Source: Ascidiaceihabitans sp.
GTDB taxonomy: Bacteria; Pseudomonadota; Alphaproteobacteria; Rhodobacterales; Rhodobacteraceae
Assembly: GCA_023301665.1 (NCBI GenBank)
Contig: JALZUL010000103.1
Coordinates: forward strand, 1 to 8,158
Direction: 5' to 3'
Length of the DNA stretch: 8,158 nt
The translations under genes and the position numbers were made by a program. Of the stretch, positions 1-6,259 are shown piece by piece. Under the pieces are notes generated by a model. The model had not been told where the DNA came from. It did not search any database and saw only the letters and a list, made by a program, of their open reading frames with translations. Every line of letters starts with the position of its first letter. Position 1 is the stretch's first letter.

Positions 1-192
1 TACGTCGCCATCCTGGAGAACAGGTACTTGTCCGTTTGGATTCATCGCAAGAAACTCGGGCGATTTATGTGCACCTGCGGCCAGATCCACAGGAACGGCT
101 TCGTGTGCGATATCTGCAATTTTGGCAAACACCAAAGCACGATGTGCGTGACCTGACTTTGCGAAATAGTGAATGCGAACAGCGTTTGACAT
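1..192 (-). CDS. Glutathione S-transferase, N-terminal part (cut by window edge)
   Basis: Sixty-four codons are visible and the frame is open to the window edge, so the C-terminal helical domain lies outside. The translation starts MSNAVRIHYF and has the thioredoxin-fold pattern of GSTs: a beta strand, then SGHAHRALVFAKIA at about residues 13-26, where bacterial GSTs place their catalytic Ser/Cys and first helix. It ends in the NPNGQVPVL segment with the cis-Pro that contacts the glutathione peptide backbone (about residues 52-60). The family conjugates glutathione to electrophiles or uses it for reduction or isomerisation in the cytoplasm. The ATG is chosen because GGAG lies six bases upstream on the minus strand. 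An overlapping 67-codon frame on the same strand shows no family resemblance. The gene diverges from the LysR gene, a common arrangement in which the LysR protein regulates its neighbour. The substrate is unknown. Confidence 0.85.
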   Translation of the reverse strand, partial: MSNAVRIHYFAKSGHAHRALVFAKIADIAHEAVPVDLAAGAHKSPEFLAMNPNGQVPVLQDGDV

Positions 193-247
193 TGATGTCT
201 CCAGTCATTTTCAGATGCTAGGAGATTAATATCGGTTGCACTCATGA

Positions 248-258
248 ACGATAATCGT
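248..258. promoter_or_regulatory. Small palindrome between the GST and LysR genes
   Basis: ACGATAATCGT is an inverted repeat with 5-bp arms around a single central base. It lies in the 107-bp divergent region between the GST start (192) and the LysR start (300). LysR proteins usually bind a T-N11-A palindrome between divergent genes, so this is a possible operator. It is short and could be chance; no clear -35/-10 pair was recognised around it. Confidence 0.3.
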
Positions 259-299
259 CACTTTTGGCGTTACTTTAGGCCCTTAAAAGGCGCAATGAC

Positions 300-1193
300 A
301 TGGACAAGATTGATCGGATGCGTGCATTCGCGCAGGTCGCAAAAAACGCCTCTTTCACCATCGCAGCCCAGCGCATGGGACGATCCCCACGATTGGTTAG
401 CAAATACGTAGCTGATTTGGAAAGCGCGCTAGGTGTACAACTGCTCAACCGGACGACCCGCAGTGTTTCTTTAACAGATGCGGGTGTAACATATTTAGAG
501 CAATGTGAGCCGCTCCTCGATGGGTTTGATGAACTTGAGGAAAGGGTCAGAAACGAGCAAGCATCGCTGCGCGGTGCGATACACATTTCCGCCCCCACCG
601 GGTTTGGTACATTGCGACTTGTACCGTCGCTCGCACGATTTACAAAGAAACACCCGAACGTGGAGCTTGACCTACAATTTTCAGACCGGCGCGTGTCAAT
701 CATTGAGGAAAGCTTGGATCTCGCCATCAGGATTGGTCCGATGCGGGATAGCTCGCTCAAGGTACGCCAGCTTGGCCGCATGCCCTTGGTTGTCTGTGCT
801 TCGCCAGCATACTTGGAACGCGCAGGAACGCCGAGCCACCCGCGCGCACTGACCAACCACGAGAGCATTCTCGACAGCAATATGTCGGAAACTTCAGTCT
901 GGCGTTTTAACATCAACCAGCAAGAAGAAGCGGTGCAGGTGAACGGCAGATTTCGAGTAAACGCACCAGCGGGCTCAGCGCGTCTCGCCGCAGCAGGGGC
1001 CGGAATAGCGCGATGCCCATCCTATACTGTGGCTGCGGCTATAGAATCTGGTGATTTGGTAGAACTCTTCGCTGAGAACCGCGTCTCGCCATATATTGTG
1101 GCCGCGCTTTTTCCGCAGAACCGACACCTAACGACAAGAGTACGGACGCTCATTGATCACCTAGTTGACGACCCCGAATTGTGCCCTTTTTGA
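300..1193 (+). CDS. LysR-family transcriptional regulator
   Basis: This 297-residue protein has the normal length and plan of a LysR regulator. Residues 1-62 form the winged helix-turn-helix, with a conserved MRAFAQVAKNASFTIAAQ start and the LLNRTTRSVSLTDAG wing. A linker helix runs to about residue 90. The effector-binding domain follows, beginning with RGAIHISAPTGFG (about residues 91-103) and containing the DLAIRIG segment. The protein resembles the large CrgA-like group with two-lobed periplasmic-binding-type effector domains. The start codon follows AAAAGG at 285-290 with a nine-base gap; an overlapping ATG at 295 is in another frame. It most likely regulates the divergent GST gene, and its inducer is unknown. 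Nothing looks truncated or mutated. Confidence in the family is high and in the target moderate. Confidence 0.93.
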   Translation: MDKIDRMRAFAQVAKNASFTIAAQRMGRSPRLVSKYVADLESALGVQLLNRTTRSVSLTDAGVTYLEQCEPLLDGFDELEERVRNEQASLRGAIHISAPTGFGTLRLVPSLARFTKKHPNVELDLQFSDRRVSIIEESLDLAIRIGPMRDSSLKVRQLGRMPLVVCASPAYLERAGTPSHPRALTNHESILDSNMSETSVWRFNINQQEEAVQVNGRFRVNAPAGSARLAAAGAGIARCPSYTVAAAIESGDLVELFAENRVSPYIVAALFPQNRHLTTRVRTLIDHLVDDPELCPF

Positions 1194-1207
1194 TATATCA
1201 AAGTAAT

Positions 1208-1228
1208 GACAGTTTTTGGTTCACTGTC
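1208..1228. other. Weak hairpin after the LysR gene
   Basis: GACAGT (1208-1213) and ACTGTC (1223-1228) are perfectly complementary around a nine-base loop. The structure lies 14 bp after the LysR stop, in the gap between two convergent genes. It could be a weak bidirectional terminator, but no T-run follows on either strand. The rest of the 1194-1339 gap holds no gene that I can support. Confidence 0.25.
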
Positions 1229-1339
1229 GCTGTAGGGAATTCAAGAACGGCGCATCCACATGACAAGTGAGCCACCCAAGGATCTCGAACCCTACCGTAC
1301 CTTTTGTGCGTCCGAAAACAGATTACGGGTAAGTGGTAT

Positions 1340-1978
1340 TCAATACATATTGGTTTTGATATCGCGTTCGATGCGAAAGTCCATGTCCTCAAGGATATCC
1401 TCGGCATAGTCTTTATGAGCGGACATAAGGTCTGCCAGACTTGGAGCTTCGCGCCGGTCAATGTGGGTATTCTCATCCCAGATCCCCGCGCGACGGATCG
1501 CTTTGGAACAATGGCCATAGGCTTCGTCAACTTGGATCAGAAGCCCTACAGGCGGCACGCGACCTTTAATAGCGCAACGTTCCAATAACTCTGGGTCACG
1601 GGTTGCAAGCGCGCGACCATTAACCCGCAACGTGTCGAAGACACCCGGAATCATAAAAAGAACCGACACCGCAGGCTGGCTTAAGATGTTACGAAACGTG
1701 TCAAACCTCTGGTTACCTGGGCGATCAGGAAGCAAAAGCAACTTAGGTGTCACGATTTCCACAAATCCAGCGGGATCACCGCGCGGCGTAATATCTGAAT
1801 GACCTTCTGCATCTTGGGATGACACCACACAAAACGGAGATAGCTTTACGAATTTCTGCATCGGCTCACTCAAGAACGGGGCCGACTTGTCATAGATAGT
1901 AGCCGTCGTATCGCCGTAACGTTCACGAAACTCTGGAATATCCTTTATCAGAAACTCTTCTCGGATTGGGTCGCTCAT
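1340..1978 (-). CDS. PPOX-type FMN-dependent flavoprotein
   Basis: This 212-residue protein belongs to the pyridoxamine 5'-phosphate oxidase-like split-barrel superfamily, in the group often annotated as MSMEG_1061 or DR2398-type (name from memory). Visible family segments are SDITPRGDPAGFV (about 61-73), LLLPDRPGNQRFDTFRNIL (about 82-100, expected to hold FMN phosphate), DTLRVNGRA (115-123) and EAYGHCSKAIRRAGIWD (152-168). Members bind FMN or F420 and reduce or oxidise small molecules; few have known substrates. Length is normal. The ATG follows AAGAGG with a five-base gap on the minus strand. The gene lies 78 bp downstream of the TetR gene, so co-transcription is possible, but the gap contains a strong nested palindrome suggesting its own promoter and operator. 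A role in pyridoxal phosphate synthesis is unlikely. The family is secure; the reaction is not known. Confidence 0.88.
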   Translation of the reverse strand: MSDPIREEFLIKDIPEFRERYGDTTATIYDKSAPFLSEPMQKFVKLSPFCVVSSQDAEGHSDITPRGDPAGFVEIVTPKLLLLPDRPGNQRFDTFRNILSQPAVSVLFMIPGVFDTLRVNGRALATRDPELLERCAIKGRVPPVGLLIQVDEAYGHCSKAIRRAGIWDENTHIDRREAPSLADLMSAHKDYAEDILEDMDFRIERDIKTNMY

Positions 1979-1991
1979 GCTTGCCTCTTTT

Positions 1992-2018
1992 ATGGTATTG
2001 GTACCAAGACGATACCAT
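1992..2018 (-). promoter_or_regulatory. Nested palindromic operator upstream of the flavoprotein gene
   Basis: Two inverted repeats share this stretch. The outer arms ATGGTAT (1992-1998) and ATACCAT (2012-2018) are perfectly complementary. Inside them, TTGGTACCAA (1998-2007) is a perfect 10-bp palindrome. The element starts 14 bp upstream of the flavoprotein ATG, overlapping where a promoter would sit; TACCAT on the minus strand is a possible weak -10. It differs from the CTACCT-type sites near the TetR gene, so another regulator probably binds here. Confidence 0.5.
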
Positions 2019-2056
2019 CATGCGGTGCCGTTTTTGCCATTGGACAGTTGCAGTGA

Positions 2057-2632
2057 TTAAGCTTGTATCAATTGAACAAGCATTCCTAATGCGTCTTCAA
2101 GGTCTTGCGGTTTCTCAAGCCCTCTCGAAATCATCATCGCACCCTCAAGGCTGGACACAAACATTTTGGCAAACATCGCCGCATCCAAATCCGTACGGAA
2201 CTCTCCTTTGGCCTGCCCCTCACGGACTACGGTTTCGACCCAACCATTTTGTTCCGCAAAAAATTGCGCCACTTCGACCCGAACCTGCTCTGGCAAAGAT
2301 GACACATCTGCCGCCAACATACCGCCAAGGCAGACCTGCTCCTGCTCGCGCAGTGTCATGACAAACAAAGTTCCGTAAGCGCGCAGTTTGCCTGTCGCAG
2401 AGGTGGCATCTATTTGCAAAGCCGCGTCATTAAAGGCGAGCCGATATGCGCGTGCTGTCGCCTCTGCCAAATCCGCCTTGGTCGCATAATGATAGTGAAT
2501 ACTCGCGCTCTTGATGCCAACACTTGCAGCCACATCACGAAAGCTAAATCCGTTAAAGCCGCGATCCATCATCAGCATACGCGCCGAATCTAGAATATCC
2601 AAAGCTTTGCCTGTGGGGTTTGCTGCTGACAT
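2057..2632 (-). CDS. TetR-family regulator, probable controller of the regulon
   Basis: This 191-residue regulator has a TetR N-terminal DNA-binding domain: helix 1 around ALDILDSARMLMMDRGFNGFS, then the helix-turn-helix FRDVAASVGIKSASIHYHYATKADL (about 31-55). The C-terminal ligand domain is of the type with a QVCLGG motif, placing Cys101 at the start of a core helix. ATG at 2632 is preferred over GTG at 2635 because GGAG lies six bases before it. The gene diverges from the exported hydrolase across 99 bp holding two operator copies, and its likely -10 overlaps the first, so autorepression is expected. It is similar in layout to the second TetR at 6260, including the GFxGFS...VGI..ASIHxH stretch and the cysteine. 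In NemR-like TetR proteins a cysteine in this domain senses electrophiles; applying that here is inference. Confidence 0.92.
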   Translation of the reverse strand: MSAANPTGKALDILDSARMLMMDRGFNGFSFRDVAASVGIKSASIHYHYATKADLAEATARAYRLAFNDAALQIDATSATGKLRAYGTLFVMTLREQEQVCLGGMLAADVSSLPEQVRVEVAQFFAEQNGWVETVVREGQAKGEFRTDLDAAMFAKMFVSSLEGAMMISRGLEKPQDLEDALGMLVQLIQA

Positions 2633-2646
2633 CACGATCTCCTTAA

Positions 2647-2664
2647 CTACCTATCACTAGATAG
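2647..2664. promoter_or_regulatory. Operator copy 1 (CTACCT-N6-AGATAG)
   Basis: CTACCTATCACTAGATAG is an imperfect palindrome whose outer hexamers match at five of six positions. It overlaps the probable minus-strand -10 of the TetR gene (TATCTA, at 2663-2658) and lies just upstream of the plus-strand -35. It matches copy 2 at 16 of 19 bases when one further base is included. TetR repressors typically bind such sites in the divergent region of their own gene. Confidence 0.65.
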
Positions 2665-2668
2665 ACTA

Positions 2669-2697
2669 TTGACAGGTAGAATGCAAGCCTCTAGCAG
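2669..2697 (+). promoter_or_regulatory. Probable promoter of the exported hydrolase gene
   Basis: A perfect -35 hexamer TTGACA (2669-2674) is followed after 17 bp by TAGCAG (2692-2697), a weak -10 matching TATAAT at three positions. Operator copies 1 and 2 flank it on both sides, which fits tight repression. On the other strand, TTGCAT (2686-2681), a 17-bp spacer and TATCTA (2663-2658) form a candidate promoter for the TetR gene, so the two promoters overlap. Confidence 0.5.
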
Positions 2698-2701
2698 TTA
2701 C

Positions 2702-2719
2702 CTACCTAGTACTTGATAG
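2702..2719. promoter_or_regulatory. Operator copy 2 (CTACCT-N6-TGATAG)
   Basis: CTACCTAGTACTTGATAG is centred on the perfect palindrome AGTACT and repeats copy 1 exactly 55 bp away. It sits just after the hydrolase gene's -10 and before its ribosome binding site, where a bound repressor would block initiation or early elongation. Confidence 0.65.
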
Positions 2720-2732
2720 ATAAGGAAGCATC

Positions 2733-3668
2733 ATGTCACATCTTAAATTGAATCGACGCTCATTGCTGATCGGCAGCGCCGCAACAACACTGGCAACGCC
2801 AAGCATCGTAAGCGCTAATATCCTTGGTGGTGGCCCGCTTGGTCAGGGCACGACACCGCTCAAGCATGGCATTGTAACCGTTGCTGATTTTGGCGATGTC
2901 AAAATTCACAGCTACCAAAGCCCAGATTTAACCGGTTGCGTGACAACACACGTAATCGAAACACCGGAACGTCTTGTGTTTGTGGATGGTCAGCGGTCCG
3001 TCATTTATGGTCAAGAAATCCGTGATTACGCAGAAGCAACAGGCAAACCCGTTGATCGTATGATCATCTCACACCTGCACCCAGATCACTGGTTTGGCGC
3101 TTACCAATTCCGCGATGTTCCTATCTATTCCTTCGCTGAAACCCAGGCAGAAATTGACCAACTGGGCGAATTCTTTATCGAAATCAGCATCGAGTCATTG
3201 GGCGAGCATGTACCGCCGACCAAGGTTGTACCAACCCATTTGATCAAACATGGTGCGACCGAAGTTATCGATGGCGTAACCTTCCAATTCCGCCATGTGA
3301 CGGACGCAGAATCTGACAACATGATGACGATCTATTTGCCCGATCAGAAAGTCCTGATCGCGCAAGACATGTTATACAACAATTGTCATCTTTTCTGTGG
3401 ACATGGCAACTTTGACGGCTGGAAAGCAGGCTTGCTAGAAATGCAAAACGACACATCTTATGATCTCGTTTTGCCGGGTCACGGGCCAACCGCTGGGTCC
3501 CGTCAAGCGATCGATGACGCGCTCGTTTACCTTGATCATACCCAAGCCGCCTACGCCAAGGCAACAACAGGTGATGAATTGAAGGCCGCTATTTTGGAGC
3601 GCTACCCATCCTACCTTGCGGCAGGCCTGGTCGACATTCAGAACCTGTTCCTATTCCCTAAAAACTAA
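2733..3668 (+). CDS. Tat-exported metallo-beta-lactamase-fold hydrolase
   Basis: This 311-residue protein starts with a twin-arginine signal: NRRSLLIG at residues 7-14, a hydrophobic stretch, and probable cleavage after IVSA near residue 28. It should therefore fold in the cytoplasm and act in the periplasm. The metallo-beta-lactamase motif SHLHPDH gives zinc ligands H114, H116, D118 and H119; D212 (AQDMLYN) and H250 (LPGHG) follow. At the position of the usual third His (GHT in most relatives) it has E193 in DAESDNMM. SdsA1-type alkylsulfatases also use Glu there, but this protein is about half their length and lacks their extra domains. ATG follows AAGGA with a six-base gap. It is divergent from the TetR gene, is flanked by that regulator's likely operators, and ends at a strong hairpin, so it is probably a single-gene unit. 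The substrate is unknown; lactone, ester or sulfate ester hydrolysis are all possible. Confidence 0.9.
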   Translation: MSHLKLNRRSLLIGSAATTLATPSIVSANILGGGPLGQGTTPLKHGIVTVADFGDVKIHSYQSPDLTGCVTTHVIETPERLVFVDGQRSVIYGQEIRDYAEATGKPVDRMIISHLHPDHWFGAYQFRDVPIYSFAETQAEIDQLGEFFIEISIESLGEHVPPTKVVPTHLIKHGATEVIDGVTFQFRHVTDAESDNMMTIYLPDQKVLIAQDMLYNNCHLFCGHGNFDGWKAGLLEMQNDTSYDLVLPGHGPTAGSRQAIDDALVYLDHTQAAYAKATTGDELKAAILERYPSYLAAGLVDIQNLFLFPKN

Positions 3669-3675
3669 ATCAAAA

Positions 3676-3705
3676 CCACCGCGAGCAAATTACTGTTCGC
3701 GGTGG
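3676..3705 (+). terminator. Hairpin terminator after the hydrolase gene
   Basis: CCACCGCGAGCA (3676-3687) pairs with TGTTCGCGGTGG (3694-3705) over 12 bp with one G-T pair, around a six-base loop. It begins eight bases after the stop codon. No T-run follows on the plus strand, but AAAA precedes it, giving TTTT on the minus strand, so it may stop transcription in both directions. It separates the hydrolase from the cupin operon. Confidence 0.7.
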
Positions 3706-3762
3706 AACCATCCTAGTAAAACATGCCACGTTTAGTTTTATCCATACCGAACTGCTGATTAC

Positions 3763-3768
3763 TTGACC
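3763..3768 (+). promoter_or_regulatory. Candidate -35 of the cupin operon
   Basis: TTGACC matches the TTGACA consensus at five positions and lies immediately upstream of operator copy 3. No good -10 is visible at 17-18 bp spacing (TAGGCA is poor), so the promoter may be weak or may need an activator. It is the only clear -35 in the 175-bp gap. Confidence 0.35.
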
Positions 3769-3775
3769 GAAAGCC

Positions 3776-3793
3776 CTACCTACTGGTAGGCAG
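3776..3793. promoter_or_regulatory. Operator copy 3 upstream of the cupin operon
   Basis: CTACCTACTGGTAGGCAG repeats the CTACCT-N6-AGRYAG layout of copies 1 and 2. It also contains the perfect inner inverted repeat CCTACC-TACT-GGTAGG (3775-3790). It starts 68 bp before the cupin start and lies where a -10 region would follow TTGACC, a repressing position. Its likeness to the sites beside the first TetR gene suggests that TetR also controls this operon. Confidence 0.6.
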
Positions 3794-3843
3794 GCGTCAA
3801 CTTGAGCCTCTTTTTTCGAGCAGATCACTGAAAAGGAAACCCA

Positions 3844-4515
3844 ATGGAATTGAACGCTGACTTCACGACACGGGTCGTCATTCACTCTGAGGAACTGGAA
3901 TGGCTTGCCTCGCCAATGCCCGGCGTGGACCGTCGTATGTTAGACCGGATCGGCGGGGAAGTGGCCCGTGCGACTTCTATTGTCCGGTATGCACCTGACA
4001 GCAAATTCTCTGCACATACCCATACCGGAGGCGAGGAATTCATCGTACTTGACGGCGTCTTTCAAGATGAACATGGCGACTTCCCAGCGGGAACATATGT
4101 GCGTAACCCGCCTACAACCTCTCATACGCCCGGATCCGACGATGGCTGTACAATTTTCGTGAAGCTTTGGCAGTTCGATATGGATGATCGCACACAGTTT
4201 CGCAAAACTATGGCCGACGAACTGGGTTCCCCTGTAAACGGTGTTGCGACAGTTGTTCTGCACCGCGACGACCGCGAAACCGTGACTTATAGCCATTTGA
4301 GTGCGGATGCCACGCTCACCAATTCCGACGTGGGCGGTATCGAAGTGTTGGTCATCAGCGGCTCCGTTAAAGACAGGGACGACACGCTCGGCAAAGGCGC
4401 ATGGTTACGCTTGCCAAATGGTCAGCCACTAAACGCAATTGCAGGATCAGATGGTGCAAAAGTTTGGATCAAGACCGGCCATCTCATTCATGCAAAAGCG
4501 CCGGAGGTGAAATGA
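3844..4515 (+). CDS. Double-cupin protein, ChrR-like, without anti-sigma domain
   Basis: This 223-residue protein has two cupin-like halves. The first (about 40-112) carries H58-T-H60-xxx-E64 and H94, the His-His-Glu-His metal set of ChrR-type cupins, in the context FSAHTHTGGEEFIVLDGVF. The second half (about 130-215) has the cupin strand pattern but lacks those ligands. ChrR of Rhodobacter is an anti-sigma factor whose N-terminal zinc domain binds RpoE; here that domain is absent and no sigma factor is adjacent, so an anti-sigma role is unlikely. Stand-alone relatives may be metal-dependent dioxygenases, isomerases or sensors. ATG follows AAGGAA with a five-base gap. It is the first gene of the operon and lies one base before the next start. 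The fold is secure; the activity is unknown. Confidence 0.85.
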   Translation: MELNADFTTRVVIHSEELEWLASPMPGVDRRMLDRIGGEVARATSIVRYAPDSKFSAHTHTGGEEFIVLDGVFQDEHGDFPAGTYVRNPPTTSHTPGSDDGCTIFVKLWQFDMDDRTQFRKTMADELGSPVNGVATVVLHRDDRETVTYSHLSADATLTNSDVGGIEVLVISGSVKDRDDTLGKGAWLRLPNGQPLNAIAGSDGAKVWIKTGHLIHAKAPEVK

Positions 4516-4516
4516 T

Positions 4517-5194
4517 ATGCAAAAGCCCCTCGCAATTATAGCTGGTGCTGGTGCCGGCCTTGGACAATCTTTATGTGCTCGCTTCAAACAAGGCGGATTT
4601 GATGTAATCGGTCTTGGACGTACGGCACCGAGTAACCCGATTGGTGCATTCCACACGCTAGATTTATCTGATGAACTGGCCGTGCCCGCCACATTAGAAA
4701 AGATAATCGCCGACAAAGGCGCGCCAAAAATTGTGATACACAACACCGCCGAATTGGTGATAGCGCCCTTAGAAAAAACCAGCTTGGCCGATTTCACACG
4801 CGTCTGGACCTCAATGGTGCAAACCGCATTCTTGCTCAGCCAATCGACTCTCCCCCAAATGACTGCGGCGGGTGGAGGAACCTTTATCGTGTCTGGTGCG
4901 ACGGCGTCATTGCGAGGTGGTGCAAAGTTCGCAGCATTTGCTAGCGCCAAATTCGCTCTCCGGGGATTGTCGCAATCATTGGCCCGCGAATACCAAAGCC
5001 AAGGCGTACATGTGTGCCACGCCATTCTTGATGGTATCATCGATACCGAGAGATCCCGAAACCTGCACAGTCTTGATCCCAGCAAGATGATGGCCCCTGC
5101 TGACATCGCCGATGCCTATTGGCATCTGGCCCACCAACCGAAATCAACGTGGACCCACGAATTGGATCTGCGCCCTGCCTCAGAAGGTTTCTAA
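4517..5194 (+). CDS. Atypical short-chain dehydrogenase/reductase (SDR) lacking Ser and Tyr
   Basis: This 225-residue protein has the SDR Rossmann fold. The nucleotide-binding GAGAGLG (G10, G14, G16) comes first, then GLGR at 32-35, where a basic residue suggests NADP(H). HNTA (75-78) stands in place of NNAG. The active-site helix reads FAAFASAKFALRGLSQSLARE, so the YxxxK motif is F141-A-S-A-K145: Lys is kept and Tyr is Phe. The catalytic Ser position, 13 residues before, is A128. Related SDRs with FAxAK are fairly common in proteobacteria, so this looks like an inherited feature and not a recent mutation. The protein may use another acid or serve mainly in cofactor or partner binding. GGAGG, nine bases before the ATG, lies inside the end of the cupin gene, and the one-base gap suggests translational coupling. 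The substrate is unknown. Confidence 0.88.
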   Translation: MQKPLAIIAGAGAGLGQSLCARFKQGGFDVIGLGRTAPSNPIGAFHTLDLSDELAVPATLEKIIADKGAPKIVIHNTAELVIAPLEKTSLADFTRVWTSMVQTAFLLSQSTLPQMTAAGGGTFIVSGATASLRGGAKFAAFASAKFALRGLSQSLAREYQSQGVHVCHAILDGIIDTERSRNLHSLDPSKMMAPADIADAYWHLAHQPKSTWTHELDLRPASEGF

Positions 5195-5197
5195 CCG

Positions 5198-6244
5198 ATG
5201 AGCGTGCTCATAATTGGTGGTGGCCTCTCTGGGCTTGCTCTTGCACACTCGCTTGAGACGCGGGGCAAAGAGTACCTATTGATCGAAGCCCGCGGGCGGT
5301 TCGGCGGACGCATCAAAACAGAACACGACGGCGGTGGATATTTCGATATTGGGCCTGCGTGGTTTTGGCCGGGCCAACCCCGCATTGCCGCACTGATCGA
5401 AAAGTTTGGCCTTGAAAAGTTTGATCAATTCGCAGTCGGGGACCTGATCTTTGAAAACGAAAACGCTCATGTGCAGCGCGGGCGCGGCTTTTCATCGATG
5501 GAAGGGTCTTGGCGCTTAAAAGGTGGGCTTGCAGCGATGACACATGCGCTCGCGCATTCTCTGCCTGAGCAAAACAAACTGCTTAATGCAGTTGTCACCA
5601 ACCTGACTCGCACTGAAACACATGTCGCGGCAACCCTTAATACCGGAGAAACCGTGGCAGCCCAAACTGTGGTCTTATCAATGCCGCCACGCGTGGCCGC
5701 AAACATTACCTTAGATCCTGCTCTCCCTCAGGCGGCGCTGACATCGATGCAAAAGGTACCGACCTGGATGGCGGGGCAAGCCAAAGCGGTCGCAGTATAT
5801 GACACCGCTTTTTGGCGCGAAGACGGGCTATCAGGAGACGCCCAAAGTCGCTTTGGGCCTATGGTCGAAATCCACGATGCCTCCCCCGCGACCGGCGGTC
5901 CTTTTGCGTTGTTCGGCTTTATCGGCGTCCCACCTCAAGCCCGCGCTGATGAACAAGCCTTACGCCAAAATATCATCGCACAACTCGTCCGGCTTTTCGG
6001 GCCCAAAGCCGCCACGCCTAAGCACTTACACATCAAAGATTGGGCCTTTGATCCTTATACAGCAACCGACGCGGATCATGCCCCCCTATATGCCCACCCG
6101 ACCTATTCAATGCCCGCAAATTTGACCGGCCTTTGGCACGGTAACTTACACGTCTCGGGAACCGAAGTTGCACCCCAGTTTGGCGGTTATCTTGAAGGTG
6201 CCTTGGAGGCCGCTGAAAACACACTTACCATCTTGGAACGCTAG
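5198..6244 (+). CDS. FAD-dependent amine oxidase-like flavoprotein
   Basis: This 348-residue protein belongs to the flavin amine oxidase superfamily. It begins with the FAD-binding GGGLSG (G7, G9, G12), E30 expected to bind the FAD ribose, and the second dinucleotide motif ARGRFGGR (31-38). In the middle, AGQAKAVAVYDTAFWRE (192-208) matches the monoamine and polyamine oxidase segment whose Lys (here K196) holds a water near flavin N5. The C-terminal GTEVAPQFGGYLEGALEA (321-338) is the conserved FAD-contacting motif. No cysteine occurs in that motif, so the flavin is probably not covalently bound there. At 348 residues it is shorter than typical monoamine oxidases (about 450 or more). No signal peptide is seen, so it is cytoplasmic. 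It starts three bases after the SDR stop. It may oxidise amines or, as some relatives do, alkenes or alcohols; the substrate is not deducible. Confidence 0.88.
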   Translation: MSVLIIGGGLSGLALAHSLETRGKEYLLIEARGRFGGRIKTEHDGGGYFDIGPAWFWPGQPRIAALIEKFGLEKFDQFAVGDLIFENENAHVQRGRGFSSMEGSWRLKGGLAAMTHALAHSLPEQNKLLNAVVTNLTRTETHVAATLNTGETVAAQTVVLSMPPRVAANITLDPALPQAALTSMQKVPTWMAGQAKAVAVYDTAFWREDGLSGDAQSRFGPMVEIHDASPATGGPFALFGFIGVPPQARADEQALRQNIIAQLVRLFGPKAATPKHLHIKDWAFDPYTATDADHAPLYAHPTYSMPANLTGLWHGNLHVSGTEVAPQFGGYLEGALEAAENTLTILER

Positions 6245-6259
6245 AAAGGCGTGATCAGA

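Noticed and set aside
42..245. 67-codon minus-strand frame over the left edge
   Set aside because: No family resemblance; the alternative frame starting at 192 is clearly GST and has a good ribosome binding site.
1270..1300. Minus-strand GGGTTCGAGATCC resembling a tRNA T-arm
   Set aside because: The stem pairs poorly, no matching acceptor, D or anticodon arms lie at the right distances, and no CCA end follows.
1198..1530. 110-codon minus-strand frame overlapping the flavoprotein gene
   Set aside because: It shadows the end of a well-supported gene in another frame and has no recognisable domain.
3844..6244. RpoE-ChrR singlet-oxygen regulon, suggested by the ChrR-like cupin, SDR and amine oxidase
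   Set aside because: No sigma factor, anti-sigma domain, photolyase or cyclopropane fatty acid synthase-like gene is present, and no RpoE-type promoter was recognised before the cupin.
6251..6259. GTG at 6251 as the start of the second TetR
   Set aside because: The Shine-Dalgarno-like AAAGG ends only one base before it, whereas ATG at 6260 has a ten-base gap.
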